This document shows, one piece after another, positions 47,683 through 56,738 of a DNA stretch of 64,000 nt. Origin of the DNA: Streptomyces sp. H27-H5 (GTDB lineage Bacteria > Actinomycetota > Actinomycetes > Streptomycetales > Streptomycetaceae); NCBI RefSeq assembly GCF_026627505.1, contig NZ_JAPNLK010000007.1, forward strand, positions 1 through 64,000, in the 5' to 3' direction. Within the stretch, counting starts at the first letter, position 1; each line of letters opens with the position of its first letter. Both the position numbers and the translations under genes were made by a program. The notes under the pieces were generated by a model that was given only the letters and a program-made list of their open reading frames with translations, did not search any database and was not told the origin of the DNA.

Positions 47683-48423
47683 TTGGCGCTCAACGATGAT
47701 TCCACCCTTGTCGTCGGATCCGGCAACTACCTGACTGCTCCGGTTGGCACTTCCGCCCCCGACAACCTTTTGGTCCCAACTTCTCCGTGGCAGAACGTCG
47801 GCCACACCAGCCTTGAAGACGTCTTCGGAATTACTTCCGAGGGCGGCGAGGCAACCACTATCGGTACGCTCCAGAACAAGAGCCTGCGGACGAAGTATTC
47901 GGCCCGTACCGAAACAATGACGTTCACTCTGCAACAGTTTGACACCCCTGCACTGCGGCTCTACTTCGGCGCCAACGCCCCGCTTTTGCCTGACGGCTCT
48001 GTGGGCGTGCCGGCCGACCCGAAGCCGACCCAGTCGGCATTCCTCGCCATCTTCATTGACGGCGAAAACCATTTCGCCTTCTACGCGCCGAAGGCAGAGA
48101 TCTACCGGGCCGACGACATGGCGATTTCCGACACCGAAAGCCTCGCCGGACTTCCCCTCGGCGTGAAGCCGATGGTCCACGGCAGCAACGTGTGGACCTA
48201 TGCGGTCACCCCTCTCGGCGGGACCGTCGCGACTGGCGCGAGCGCGGGCAGCCCCGGCCTCTTCACCCCTGCGGGGGCCGTCGCCCCGGCCAACCTGGCC
48301 GCGCTCGGCAGCGTGATCGCCACGCCCACCACGAAGTGGACGACCGGCCAGCACGTCGTGCTCGGCGACTCCGCGAAGGCGTTCTGGAGCGGCTCCGCTT
48401 GGGCGAACGGCACCGCCACCTGA
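47683..48423 (+). CDS. Major tail (tube) protein
   Basis: 246 residues from TTG 47683, with AAGGA 11 bases upstream. Beta-rich tail-tube features: VVGSGNYLTAPVGTSAPDNL, SLEDVFGITSEGGEATTIGT and the loop YSARTETMTFTLQQF. A C-terminal Ig-like extension may be present (VTPLGGTVATGASAGSPGLF). It polymerises around the tape measure. Confidence 0.86.
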   Translation: MALNDDSTLVVGSGNYLTAPVGTSAPDNLLVPTSPWQNVGHTSLEDVFGITSEGGEATTIGTLQNKSLRTKYSARTETMTFTLQQFDTPALRLYFGANAPLLPDGSVGVPADPKPTQSAFLAIFIDGENHFAFYAPKAEIYRADDMAISDTESLAGLPLGVKPMVHGSNVWTYAVTPLGGTVATGASAGSPGLFTPAGAVAPANLAALGSVIATPTTKWTTGQHVVLGDSAKAFWSGSAWANGTAT

Positions 48424-48533
48424 CGGGCCCCCCCTCTCCCGGCGCGAGCGCACGCGGACCCGCTCGCGCCGGGCCCCTTCACCACTTGGTCCGCCTCCCC
48501 CTGCTCTTCTCAATCCGGAGGTCCGCAACCCCC

Positions 48534-48857
48534 ATGGCTTCTTACTCCCTCGACGCGATCCGCGACGCCGCTGAGGCCCGCTACGGCTCGACCGACATCG
48601 AGCTCAACGACGACACGATTCGCCTGCTCAACCCGCTGCGACTCTCAAAGGCCGCGCGCAGTGAACTGACCCAGCTTCAGGACCGCATGGGTGGTGAGGA
48701 CGCCGACCAGGAGGAGCTGCTCTCCGAGGCGATCCGCCTGGTCGCCGAGCATCCCAAGGCGGCGACGAAGCTGCTGACCGCCATCAACGGCGACCTGGCC
48801 GTGCTCGCCGAGATCTTCGACGCTTACGGTCGGGGCACGCAGGCGGGGGAAGCCTAG
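48534..48857 (+). CDS. Tail assembly chaperone (G-type)
   Basis: 107 residues from ATG 48534; GGAGG lies 12 bases upstream. Helical (LNPLRLSKAARSELTQLQDR, LLSEAIRLVAEHPKAATKLL). It ends in AGEA-stop. A GGGGGAA run immediately before the stop permits a -1 shift into the longer product. Confidence 0.85.
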   Translation: MASYSLDAIRDAAEARYGSTDIELNDDTIRLLNPLRLSKAARSELTQLQDRMGGEDADQEELLSEAIRLVAEHPKAATKLLTAINGDLAVLAEIFDAYGRGTQAGEA

Positions 48858-49249
48858 GCCTCGCAGGGCTGATCGACGACTACGGGGAGGGCCTGTACGC
48901 GGACCTGCGTTTTCACTACGGCGTCGATCTCGCCGAGGTGATCGCAGGCCGCGGGCCCTCCCCCGTTCTCGTCCTCGCCTTGGTGCAGAGGCTCCCCGAC
49001 ACCTCCCTGACCGTCGCCCTCGCGTCCGGCGACAGGCAGCACTTCGGCTGGGGCCAGGACCGCCACCTGGCCGCCGACCTCTTCGACGCCATTAATGCGA
49101 ACACCCGGGCCACGGGCCAGTGGGGCAAGGGCAAGGCCCCGAAGATTCCGCCGTTCCCGCGCCCCTCGGCGAAGCCCGCAGCGCAGAAGGCCTGCACCCG
49201 GCCCGCCGTGACGGTCGCCGCGCTCTACCAGCAGTTCTCCCGGAGGTAG
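48534..49249 (+). CDS. Tail assembly chaperone, -1 frameshift product (GT-type)
   Basis: Slippage at G-GGG-GAA (about 48843-48849) moves the ribosome from the G frame into the frame reading SLGLAGLIDDYGEGLYADLR, VDLAEVIAGRGPSPVLVLAL, to a TAG at 49247-49249. The T part has no start with a ribosome site of its own. G and GT proteins coat the tape measure in most siphophages. Pairing at the shifted Glu codon is imperfect (GAA to GGA), yet this heptamer type is used in other actinophages as I recall. Confidence 0.75.
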
Positions 49250-49252
49250 CCC

Positions 49253-52200
49253 TTGTCAGCGGGCCAGATCATCGGCCGCGTCGCCGTCAAGGTGTCCCCC
49301 GACACCCGCGACTTCAAGCGGGAAGCAGAGCGCCAGCTCGACCGCATCGAGCAGCAGCTCGACAACCTCAAGGTGTCGACGAAGATCGACATGTCCGGCG
49401 CCTCGCGCGAGTTCGTCGAAGAGCTCCGCAAGATCAACCGGCGAAACAAGCAGATGGACGCGCGGAAGATCCGCTTCTTCACGACCATCAGCACCGACGG
49501 CATGGCGACCGCCGTCCGCAACGCCGCCCGCGAACTCCAGCAGCGTGCCAGCACGCAGCGGGTCAAGTTCACGGTTTCTGACCTGAAGGCCACCGGCAAG
49601 ATCGAGCTGGAGCTCGACCAGCAGTCGGCCGACAAGGCGAAGCGGAAGCTCAAGGACTGGGCCGACGACGTGTCGCCGCTCAAGGTCAAGGTCGAGCCGG
49701 ACATCGCCAACGGCTCCGGCGCCGCGCTCGCCGCGCGGCTCCAGTTGCTGACGCGTCCGCGTACGGTCCCGATCCTCCCGGAGCTGGACAATGGCGCGGT
49801 GGCCCGCGTCGCGACCGCCCTGGCCGCGCTCAGCGGTGCCCGCGTGCTGAACTCCATGTTCGAGCGGCTCGGCCGGACGCTGAAGAACCTCGACAAGTCC
49901 GTCCCGGTCATCGGGTCGCTCGCGCTGGCGATTGCCGGCCTCGCCGGGTGGGGCCTTTCCGCGGCTTCCAACCTGGCCGCGCTGAGCGCCTCTCTCGCGC
50001 AGATCGGGGCAACGTCTCTTCTCCTGCCGGGACTTCTCGGCGGAATGGTCGTCGGCCTCGGCGTCACCATCGCGGCCTTCAAGGATTTCAACAAGGTCGT
50101 CCCCGAGGTCAAGGCCGCGCTCAGCGGCCTCCAGGACACGATCTCGGCGAACTTCTGGAAGAAGGCGGCCGAGCCGATCCGGGCGGTCGTCGACGACCTC
50201 CTCCCCCGCTTTCGTGATGGGGTCGCACAGACCGCGACCGAGCTCGGCGGCTTCTTCGGGTCGTTCGCGACCAACCTGGGCACAGCGCTCTCCCCGGCGC
50301 TGGGCCAGATGTTCGCGGACCTGTCCGGGTCCATCGCGGTCGCCACCGCAGGCACCGATACCTTCGCGTCGATCATCGCGACGCTGGGCCAGGTCGGCAC
50401 CAGCTACCTGCCCGCGCTGGCTGGCTGGTTCGTCCAGATCAGCGAGCAGTTCGACTCCTTCCTCAAGAGGAAGGGCGAGGCCGGGCTCAAGGCCGAGATC
50501 GACGAGGGCATCCAGGCCCTTCAAGACCTCGGCTCCGTTCTCTACAACACGGGCGGCATCCTCGCGGGTGTCGCCCGAGCGGCCGAGGCCGCTGGCGGCT
50601 CCTCGCTCGGGACGCTGGCCGGCACGCTGGAGCGCATCCACGCCACGGTGGACTCTCCTGGGTTCCAGGAGGGCCTGACCGGCGTCTTCGTCGCCGCCCA
50701 CGAGGCGATGAACCAGATCGCCACGATCTCGGGTCCGGCGGTCAAGCAGTTCTTCATCGAGCTCGGCCAGCTCGCAGAAACGATTCTGCCGCAGGTCGGC
50801 ACGATCATCGGCACCGCCCTTGAGGCGGTCGCCTCGGCGCTCGCGCAGCCCGCCGTCACAGACGGCGTCACGGCCATGTTCGACGGCATCCAGGCCGCCG
50901 TTCAGAGCCTGGCCCCGGCCATGGCGCCCATCGGCGCCGCGCTGGGCACCCTGATGACAGTCGTCGGCGCGTTCGCGTCGATGCTCGGCCCGCTCGTCTC
51001 GGCCGCGCTCGTCCCGCTGGCGCAGGCATTTACCGCCTTGGCTCCGGCGGTCATCCCGATCATCGCCCTGCTGGGCGGCGCCCTGACCGGCGTCCTCCAG
51101 CAGCTCGCGCCGATCCTCGCCCAGCTCGTTCCGGTCATCGGGGCGGCGCTCGGCGTCGCCTTCTCGGCACTGGCCGCGATCCTGCCGCCGGTCGCCCAGC
51201 TCTTCACGACGATCATGACGGCGGTCGCCCCGCTGGTCGCGTCGCTGATCGAGGGCCTGGCCCCGATCCTGCCCCTGCTGGCGAGCGCCTTCTCCGCGAT
51301 CGTCACGGCCGTCACCCCGGTCGTCTCGCTGCTTTTCCAGCTCGTCTCGGCGGTCATCACGCCGCTGATCCCGCTGGTCGAGTACATCGTCAGCGCGTGC
51401 CTGCCACCGCTGGTCGACGCCTTCAAGCGAGTCAGTGAGGCCGTTCAGCCCTTCCTCCAGGCGCTGATCCAGGTCGTCAACTTCATCATGCCGGTCCTCG
51501 TACCGGCGCTGAAGTTCGTCGCCGACTTCATCATCGGCTCGCTGGCGATGGCGCTCGACGGCATCGTGCTCGTGATCACCGGTGTCCTCGACGTGATCAT
51601 GGGCGTCTGGGAGGTCTTCGCTGGCATCTTCACCGGCGACTGGGACCGTGCCTGGCAGGGCATCAAGCAGATCTTCGGCGGGATCTGGGACATGATCGTC
51701 GGTCTCTTCGAGATCGTCATCAACATCGGCATCTTCGGTGTCCTCAAGAAGGGCATGGCGCTCATCAAGGCCCTCTGGACCGGGGGCTGGGGCGTCATCA
51801 AGACGTTCTTCATCGGGATCTGGGACGCCATCAAGGGCGGCCTCGGACTAGCCTGGACCGCCGTCCGCAGCTACATCGACGACGGGCTACGGAGCCTGCG
51901 CGGCACCTGGTCGAGCGGCTGGAACGCCATCAAGCAGTTCTTCATCGACGCCTGGAATTCGATCAAGGAGAAGGCCGTCTCCGGAGCCCGCTCCCTGTGG
52001 GAGGCCATCAAGGACGGCGTCGAGCAGTCGATCAAGTTCGTACGCGAACTGCCCGGCAAAGCCAAGGAGGCCCTGTCCGACCTCGGCTCCACCCTGGTCA
52101 GCGCGGGCAAGGAACTGATCAAGGGCCTCATCCGAGGCATCACCAGCATGTTCGGCGGTGTCAAGGAGTCCCTCGGCAGCCTGACGGACAAGCTGAAGGA

Positions 52201-52723
52201 CTGGAAGGGCCCCCCGAAGAAGGACCGGGTCCTCCTGACCCCCGCAGGCAAGCTGATCATCCGCGGATTCGTCAAGGGCCTGGAATCGGAGTACGGCTCC
52301 GTCCGCCGCTCCTTGTCCGGCCTGACCGCCAGCATCCCCGACGCGGGATCGCTCCTTGGCGACCGGGCCAGCCGGGACCGCGACGGTCTGCGCTCGCTGG
52401 CCTCTCAGTGGGACGCGGGCGCCAAGGAGCTCGGCTCCGCGCGCGACCGCCTCGACGAGGTTCTCGGCCAAGCCGTCCCGGCTGGCGCCTTCACCAGCGA
52501 CGGCGCCGCGAAGGCGGTCCGCGCGCTCACCGCGCGGCCCAGCGTCTCGGAGTACTCCGGCGCGGCGCGCACGCTCGCCGTCGCCGTCTCCGGCGGACTC
52601 GGCAACGCCCCGACGGGGGGCACGACCAAGGTTCTCAACTACTACGCGGCCAGCGGGACTTCGCTCAGCTCCGAAGAGGAACTCTTCGCGGCGACGCACC
52701 GCGCACGAATGGTGGGGTGGTAA
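49253..52723 (+). CDS. Tape measure protein
   Basis: 1156 residues from TTG 49253, with GGAGG 6 bases before. Residues 1-160 are a coiled-coil region (FKREAERQLDRIEQQLDNLK). The middle holds long hydrophobic and Pro/Ala stretches with many membrane-like helices (about 220-270 and 530-730, for example LGGALTGVLQQLAPILAQLV). Near the end, GNAPTGGTTKVLNYYAASGT. It sets tail length; at about 0.15 nm per residue this predicts a tail near 170 nm. It assists DNA passage at infection. Confidence 0.92.
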   Translation: MSAGQIIGRVAVKVSPDTRDFKREAERQLDRIEQQLDNLKVSTKIDMSGASREFVEELRKINRRNKQMDARKIRFFTTISTDGMATAVRNAARELQQRASTQRVKFTVSDLKATGKIELELDQQSADKAKRKLKDWADDVSPLKVKVEPDIANGSGAALAARLQLLTRPRTVPILPELDNGAVARVATALAALSGARVLNSMFERLGRTLKNLDKSVPVIGSLALAIAGLAGWGLSAASNLAALSASLAQIGATSLLLPGLLGGMVVGLGVTIAAFKDFNKVVPEVKAALSGLQDTISANFWKKAAEPIRAVVDDLLPRFRDGVAQTATELGGFFGSFATNLGTALSPALGQMFADLSGSIAVATAGTDTFASIIATLGQVGTSYLPALAGWFVQISEQFDSFLKRKGEAGLKAEIDEGIQALQDLGSVLYNTGGILAGVARAAEAAGGSSLGTLAGTLERIHATVDSPGFQEGLTGVFVAAHEAMNQIATISGPAVKQFFIELGQLAETILPQVGTIIGTALEAVASALAQPAVTDGVTAMFDGIQAAVQSLAPAMAPIGAALGTLMTVVGAFASMLGPLVSAALVPLAQAFTALAPAVIPIIALLGGALTGVLQQLAPILAQLVPVIGAALGVAFSALAAILPPVAQLFTTIMTAVAPLVASLIEGLAPILPLLASAFSAIVTAVTPVVSLLFQLVSAVITPLIPLVEYIVSACLPPLVDAFKRVSEAVQPFLQALIQVVNFIMPVLVPALKFVADFIIGSLAMALDGIVLVITGVLDVIMGVWEVFAGIFTGDWDRAWQGIKQIFGGIWDMIVGLFEIVINIGIFGVLKKGMALIKALWTGGWGVIKTFFIGIWDAIKGGLGLAWTAVRSYIDDGLRSLRGTWSSGWNAIKQFFIDAWNSIKEKAVSGARSLWEAIKDGVEQSIKFVRELPGKAKEALSDLGSTLVSAGKELIKGLIRGITSMFGGVKESLGSLTDKLKDWKGPPKKDRVLLTPAGKLIIRGFVKGLESEYGSVRRSLSGLTASIPDAGSLLGDRASRDRDGLRSLASQWDAGAKELGSARDRLDEVLGQAVPAGAFTSDGAAKAVRALTARPSVSEYSGAARTLAVAVSGGLGNAPTGGTTKVLNYYAASGTSLSSEEELFAATHRARMVGW

Positions 52724-53569
52724 ATGACCGCCCTCCTTCTCGAAAGCGAGCGGGACGTGCTCGACCTGAACGGCGTGGCAGACGAAGGGGTGGGCTACCA
52801 GGCGACAGCCGGAGCCACCGGCTTCGGTCTGCCCTCCGTTGCCGCACAGTGGCTGGAGGGGGCCGGAGACGGTTCCCGTTTCCGCGGACGCCGCATCCTG
52901 CCCCGCGACCTCGACATACCCCTCGACATCGTCGGGCAGAACCGGGCGCACCTGGGCTCCCTGATCTCCAGGCTGGCCCGCGTCGTCTCCGAGGACTGCA
53001 CCCTCGCCCTGGTCGACGAACAGGGGGTGCGCTGGTCCACCCCGGTCGTCTGGACCGGCGGCGGCGAACTCGACCTCGACGGCGCCACCGACGTACAGAC
53101 CGTGATCAGCTTCCGAGCCCCCGACCCGTACTTCACCGCGTCCACGGTCTCGACACAGAGCGTCGTGGGCGATCCGGGAACCCGGCCGTTCCTGTCCGCC
53201 ATCTCGTCCATGCCGCTGGCCGCGTCCCAGGCGATCGGGTCGATCCAGCTCGACAACGGCGGCGACGTGCCGGCCTATCCCGTCTGGGAGATCTACGGCC
53301 CCGGCCGGGATCTCACAGTCACCTCCCCGACCGGCGAGACCCTGCGCTGGACAGGCTCGCTGACCGCAGCGGAGAAGCTCGTTGTGGACACCCGGGCCGG
53401 AACGGTCATCGACGGCAAGGGCGCGAACCGCTACTCCCTCCTCGACAGCGCGCCGCGCTTCTGGACCGTCCCGCCCGGAGTCTCGACCGCCAGCGTGCGC
53501 TTCCTCGACACCACCGCGGCTTCGCGGATCGTCTGCTCGTGGCGGCCTCGCCGATGGATGGTGATCTGA
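52724..53569 (+). CDS. Distal tail protein (Dit-like)
   Basis: 281 residues from ATG 52724. It opens LLESERDVLDLNGVADEGVG and contains FRGRRILPRDLDIPLDIVGQ, FRAPDPYFTAST and PAYPVWEIYGPGRDLTV, the siphophage Dit pattern of an N-terminal belt domain with a C-terminal galectin-like part. It forms the hub at the tail tip. Confidence 0.82.
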   Translation: MTALLLESERDVLDLNGVADEGVGYQATAGATGFGLPSVAAQWLEGAGDGSRFRGRRILPRDLDIPLDIVGQNRAHLGSLISRLARVVSEDCTLALVDEQGVRWSTPVVWTGGGELDLDGATDVQTVISFRAPDPYFTASTVSTQSVVGDPGTRPFLSAISSMPLAASQAIGSIQLDNGGDVPAYPVWEIYGPGRDLTVTSPTGETLRWTGSLTAAEKLVVDTRAGTVIDGKGANRYSLLDSAPRFWTVPPGVSTASVRFLDTTAASRIVCSWRPRRWMVI

Positions 53570-53570
53570 C

Positions 53571-54779
53571 CTGAAGCTCACCGACCTCACCGTGGAGGTC
53601 CGGGACAAGAGCCTGGTCCGCCAGGGCCTCATCCGTCCCGAGGATCTCGCGCTGGAGCTGGAAGACACCCACAACAACGTCGGCACCTGGAAACTGGTAC
53701 TGGCCTCGGAGCACCCCCTCGCCGACATCCTGCGCACCCCCGGCTCCGGCCTGATCATCACCGGCCCCAGGGACGTGCTGATGTCCGGGCCGGTCGTCTC
53801 CTCCGAGTACGCGGCCACCCCGGAGGACCGCCGAGGAAGCATCGCCTTCGAAGGCGTCTCCGACTCCGTGATCCTCTCCGACATGCTCGCCTGGCCCGAG
53901 CCCTCGAACCCCGACGTCACCTCGCAGCGCGTCGGTCACGACGAGCGCACTGGCCCCGCCGAAACCCTGATGCACGCCTACGTCGGCGCCAACTGCGGCC
54001 CGGCCGCACCTCCGTCCAGGCGCAGGGCCGTTCTGGTCCTGGGGCCCAACCAGGCCCGGGGTCCGGTCGTCGCCAAGGCCGCCCGCTTCCCGACCCTCGG
54101 CGAACTGCTGACCGGGATCGCAGCCGTGGCCGGGCTCGGGTTCCGCATCGTGCAGCGCGGTGGCCAGCTCGTCTTCGAGACGTATGCCATCACCGACCGG
54201 ACGCGGGAGGTCCGCCTCGACGTGCTGGCCGGCACCCTCGCCGGCCAGCGGGTCTCCGTCTCCACCCCCGGGGCTACCCGCGTCATCGTCGCGGGCCAGG
54301 GCGAGCAGGAAGCCCGTCAGTTCGTCCCCGTCGACAACGCCCTCTCCCTCGGCGCGGAAGCCGACTGGGGGCGGCGCATCGAGAGGTTCGTCGACCAGCG
54401 CAACACCAACGACCCGGCCGAGCTGGCCCAGGCCGGTAACGAGCTCTTGGCGGACTCCGGGTTCACCGCGACCGCCGTACAGGCCGTCCCGGTCGAGGAC
54501 TCCAGCATGGAGTTCGGCGTCGACTGGGGCCTCGGCGACCGCGTGAGCGTCGTCGCGGGCGGCCAAGAGCTGACCGCCCCGGTGACCGGGATGGTGCTGA
54601 AGGCGGGTGACGGGGGCTTTAGGGCCGGAGCGCTCCTCGGCGACCTCACCGCGTTCGATCCGCAGGCCGCCTCCGCCCAGCGGGCACAGACCACCGACCG
54701 CCGCGTCTCCGCCCTGGAACGCACAGCGGAAGCGCGCGGAGCCGCCGACCCCGTCATGAGCCTCATGGGAGTTTTCTAG
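53571..54779 (+). CDS. Tail-associated protein, ReqiPepy6 Gp37-like
   Basis: 402 residues from CTG 53571, which gives MKLTDLTVEVRDKSLVRQG and has GGTGATC 4 bases upstream. GTG 53592 is the nearest standard start but has no ribosome site. The sequence TWKLVLASEHPLADILRTPG, VLMSGPVVSSEYAATPEDRR and ISD-like repeats match the siphovirus Gp37-like tail protein family (PF14594). It is placed at the tail tip between Dit and fibre genes. Confidence 0.78.
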   Translation: MKLTDLTVEVRDKSLVRQGLIRPEDLALELEDTHNNVGTWKLVLASEHPLADILRTPGSGLIITGPRDVLMSGPVVSSEYAATPEDRRGSIAFEGVSDSVILSDMLAWPEPSNPDVTSQRVGHDERTGPAETLMHAYVGANCGPAAPPSRRRAVLVLGPNQARGPVVAKAARFPTLGELLTGIAAVAGLGFRIVQRGGQLVFETYAITDRTREVRLDVLAGTLAGQRVSVSTPGATRVIVAGQGEQEARQFVPVDNALSLGAEADWGRRIERFVDQRNTNDPAELAQAGNELLADSGFTATAVQAVPVEDSSMEFGVDWGLGDRVSVVAGGQELTAPVTGMVLKAGDGGFRAGALLGDLTAFDPQAASAQRAQTTDRRVSALERTAEARGAADPVMSLMGVF

Positions 54780-55082
54780 TTGGCGACCACGCCGAAAGCC
54801 TTCTACCGGGCGGTCCTGCCGACCGCCCTCACCGCCGTCTACACCGTCCCGGCCTCCGGCCTCGCTGTGGTGACCAACCTGGTCGCCACCAACCCGGCCG
54901 CGACGGCCGCCAGCGTCACCGTCCGCCTCGGCGGCGTCCCGCTCCTCTCCAGCGTCGGCATCGCACCCGGCGGCCTCTTGGCCCTCGACATCCGCCAGGT
55001 ACTCGGCGCGGGCGACAAGATCGAAGTGCAGGGCAACGCCGCACAGGCCCTGCTGCACATCAGCGGCGTGGAGGTGACCTGA
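54780..55082 (+). CDS. Small minor tail protein
   Basis: 100 residues from TTG 54780 with GGGAG 8 bases upstream. All-beta (LTAVYTVPASGLAVVTNLVA, LGGVPLLSSVGIAPGGLLAL), probably a jelly-roll decoration of the tail tip or fibre base. It ends exactly where the fibre gene starts. Confidence 0.7.
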   Translation: MATTPKAFYRAVLPTALTAVYTVPASGLAVVTNLVATNPAATAASVTVRLGGVPLLSSVGIAPGGLLALDIRQVLGAGDKIEVQGNAAQALLHISGVEVT

Positions 55083-56482
55083 TGGGACTTACCGTCTGGC
55101 CCGCCCCAGAGGACAAGGGCGTAGTCGGTCCGACCGGAGCGACCGGCCCGCAGGGCAGCAAGGGCGACACCGGAGCCCCCGGAAGCAAGACGTACAGCGG
55201 GACGGCCGTGCCCGCGTCCGGCCTCGGAGCGGACGGCGACACCTACGTCCAGAGCGACACTCGCACCTTCCTCGGCGTCACCACCACGGGCGTCACCTAC
55301 TGGGCCAAGGCGGCGGGCGCATGGGCCAAGTCGGCCGGCGACGTGCGCGGTGCCGCCTGGTACCTCAACACCACCTCGACCCCCAGTACCGACACCAGAC
55401 CTGGCGACATGCTGCTTCGCACGGACACGGGCGACCTGTGGCAGCGTGGCGAGTCCGGCTGGGGCAACGCGATCGGCAACCTGCGGGGCCCCAAGGGCGA
55501 CCCGGGCGGCGTCATCTCCGTCAACGGGAAGACCGGGGCGGCGCTGACCCTTTCCGCGGCCGACCTTGGCGCAGTCCCGGCCACCGGCCCTGCCGTCATC
55601 ACCCTGCCCGCCGGATCGTCCGAGATGCCGCTCGCCGTCAAGGCGGTCGACAAGACCACCACGCTGATGGAGATCCGATCGACCGGCAGCGTCCGGTTCG
55701 CCACCGGCAACGTCTACGCGGACAAGAACGTCCGTATCGGCGACGCCTTCGCGGACACCGGGGGCGGCGTGGGCGTACTGGCGCTGAGGGACGCGGCGAC
55801 CGTCCCCACCACTGCCACCACCACCTCGCCTGGCGTCATCGTCTACTCCGAGGGCGGCATTCTCAAGATCCGCCAGGGCGACGGTGCGGTCATCACCCCC
55901 GGAGCGACCCCCGCCGCCTCGGCCCTCGGATGGGGGCCAGAGGACCATGGACTCCTCGCCTGGGCCTTCGACCCGGCCCTGGCCAACTCGACTGGTCTGT
56001 ATCCCGGCTCCGGCCCGATCCGCGTCACCGCCGTTCCCCTGCGCCAGTCCGCGCAGGTGAGCCGCATTGTCTGGCACGCCACCGGATACGCGGGCGGCCT
56101 CACCTCCGGCTCGTGGGCGGCGATCTTCAACGGCGCCGGAGACAGAGTCGCCACGACCGGCGACCTGTCGGCCGCCCCGTACGAACCGGCCGAGGTCCAC
56201 ACCGGAGGCGGCGCCGCCATCAGCTCCCCGCTGACCTCCGCCACGACCCTGACGGCCGGCACGTACTACGTGGCCTGGCGCATGCAGTACAACGCCACGA
56301 CCGGCGACGGCCCAATGCTCCTGGCCAGCGAATCGTCCGCAGGCTCCCCGCCGAACTTCTTCGGCCCCGGCGGACTGCGGCGCTTCGGCTACTACGCCTC
56401 CGGCGCGGCCACCGCGCCCGCCTCGATCAACGTCAGCTCCATGCTCAACGGAGCCAACCGCTTCTGGGTGGGCCTCAGCTGA
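55082..56482 (+). CDS. Collagen-like tail fibre protein
   Basis: 466 residues. A short collagen-like Gly-x-y run (GPTGATGPQGSKGDTGAPGS) at residues 14-33 begins the trimeric shaft, and a second GPKGDPGG follows near 140. The C-terminal half is beta-rich with small repeats (TSGSWAAIFNGAGDRVATTG, TLTAGTYYVAWRMQYNATTG), likely the receptor-binding knob. It is a candidate host-range determinant. Confidence 0.82.
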   Translation: MGLTVWPAPEDKGVVGPTGATGPQGSKGDTGAPGSKTYSGTAVPASGLGADGDTYVQSDTRTFLGVTTTGVTYWAKAAGAWAKSAGDVRGAAWYLNTTSTPSTDTRPGDMLLRTDTGDLWQRGESGWGNAIGNLRGPKGDPGGVISVNGKTGAALTLSAADLGAVPATGPAVITLPAGSSEMPLAVKAVDKTTTLMEIRSTGSVRFATGNVYADKNVRIGDAFADTGGGVGVLALRDAATVPTTATTTSPGVIVYSEGGILKIRQGDGAVITPGATPAASALGWGPEDHGLLAWAFDPALANSTGLYPGSGPIRVTAVPLRQSAQVSRIVWHATGYAGGLTSGSWAAIFNGAGDRVATTGDLSAAPYEPAEVHTGGGAAISSPLTSATTLTAGTYYVAWRMQYNATTGDGPMLLASESSAGSPPNFFGPGGLRRFGYYASGAATAPASINVSSMLNGANRFWVGLS

Positions 56483-56493
56483 ACGGCCCCTTA

Positions 56494-56724
56494 ATGAAAG
56501 CCATCTCCGCAGTCATCCCGTTCCACCCCACGGGCGAGGTCCAGAAGATCTACGGAGCGGTACAGGTCGTCATCGGCGAGCCGAACGCCCCGTACCCGGA
56601 CCTCACCGCCGACGAGCGCGAGGCGATCCTCCGCGCCGCCGTCACGGCAATCCGCGGCGCCCTCCCCGTCGATCTGGAATCCACGTTCCCCACCCTGCGC
56701 GCCGCCGAGGACCGCACCCCCTGA
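56494..56724 (+). CDS. Small hypothetical tail-region protein
   Basis: 76 residues from ATG 56494. It reads GEVQKIYGAVQVVIGEPNAP, then YPDLTADEREAILRAAVTAI. No clear ribosome site is visible. Located between the two fibre genes. Function unknown, possibly fibre assembly. Confidence 0.6.
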   Translation: MKAISAVIPFHPTGEVQKIYGAVQVVIGEPNAPYPDLTADEREAILRAAVTAIRGALPVDLESTFPTLRAAEDRTP

Positions 56725-56738
56725 AAGGAGGTCGCCTC

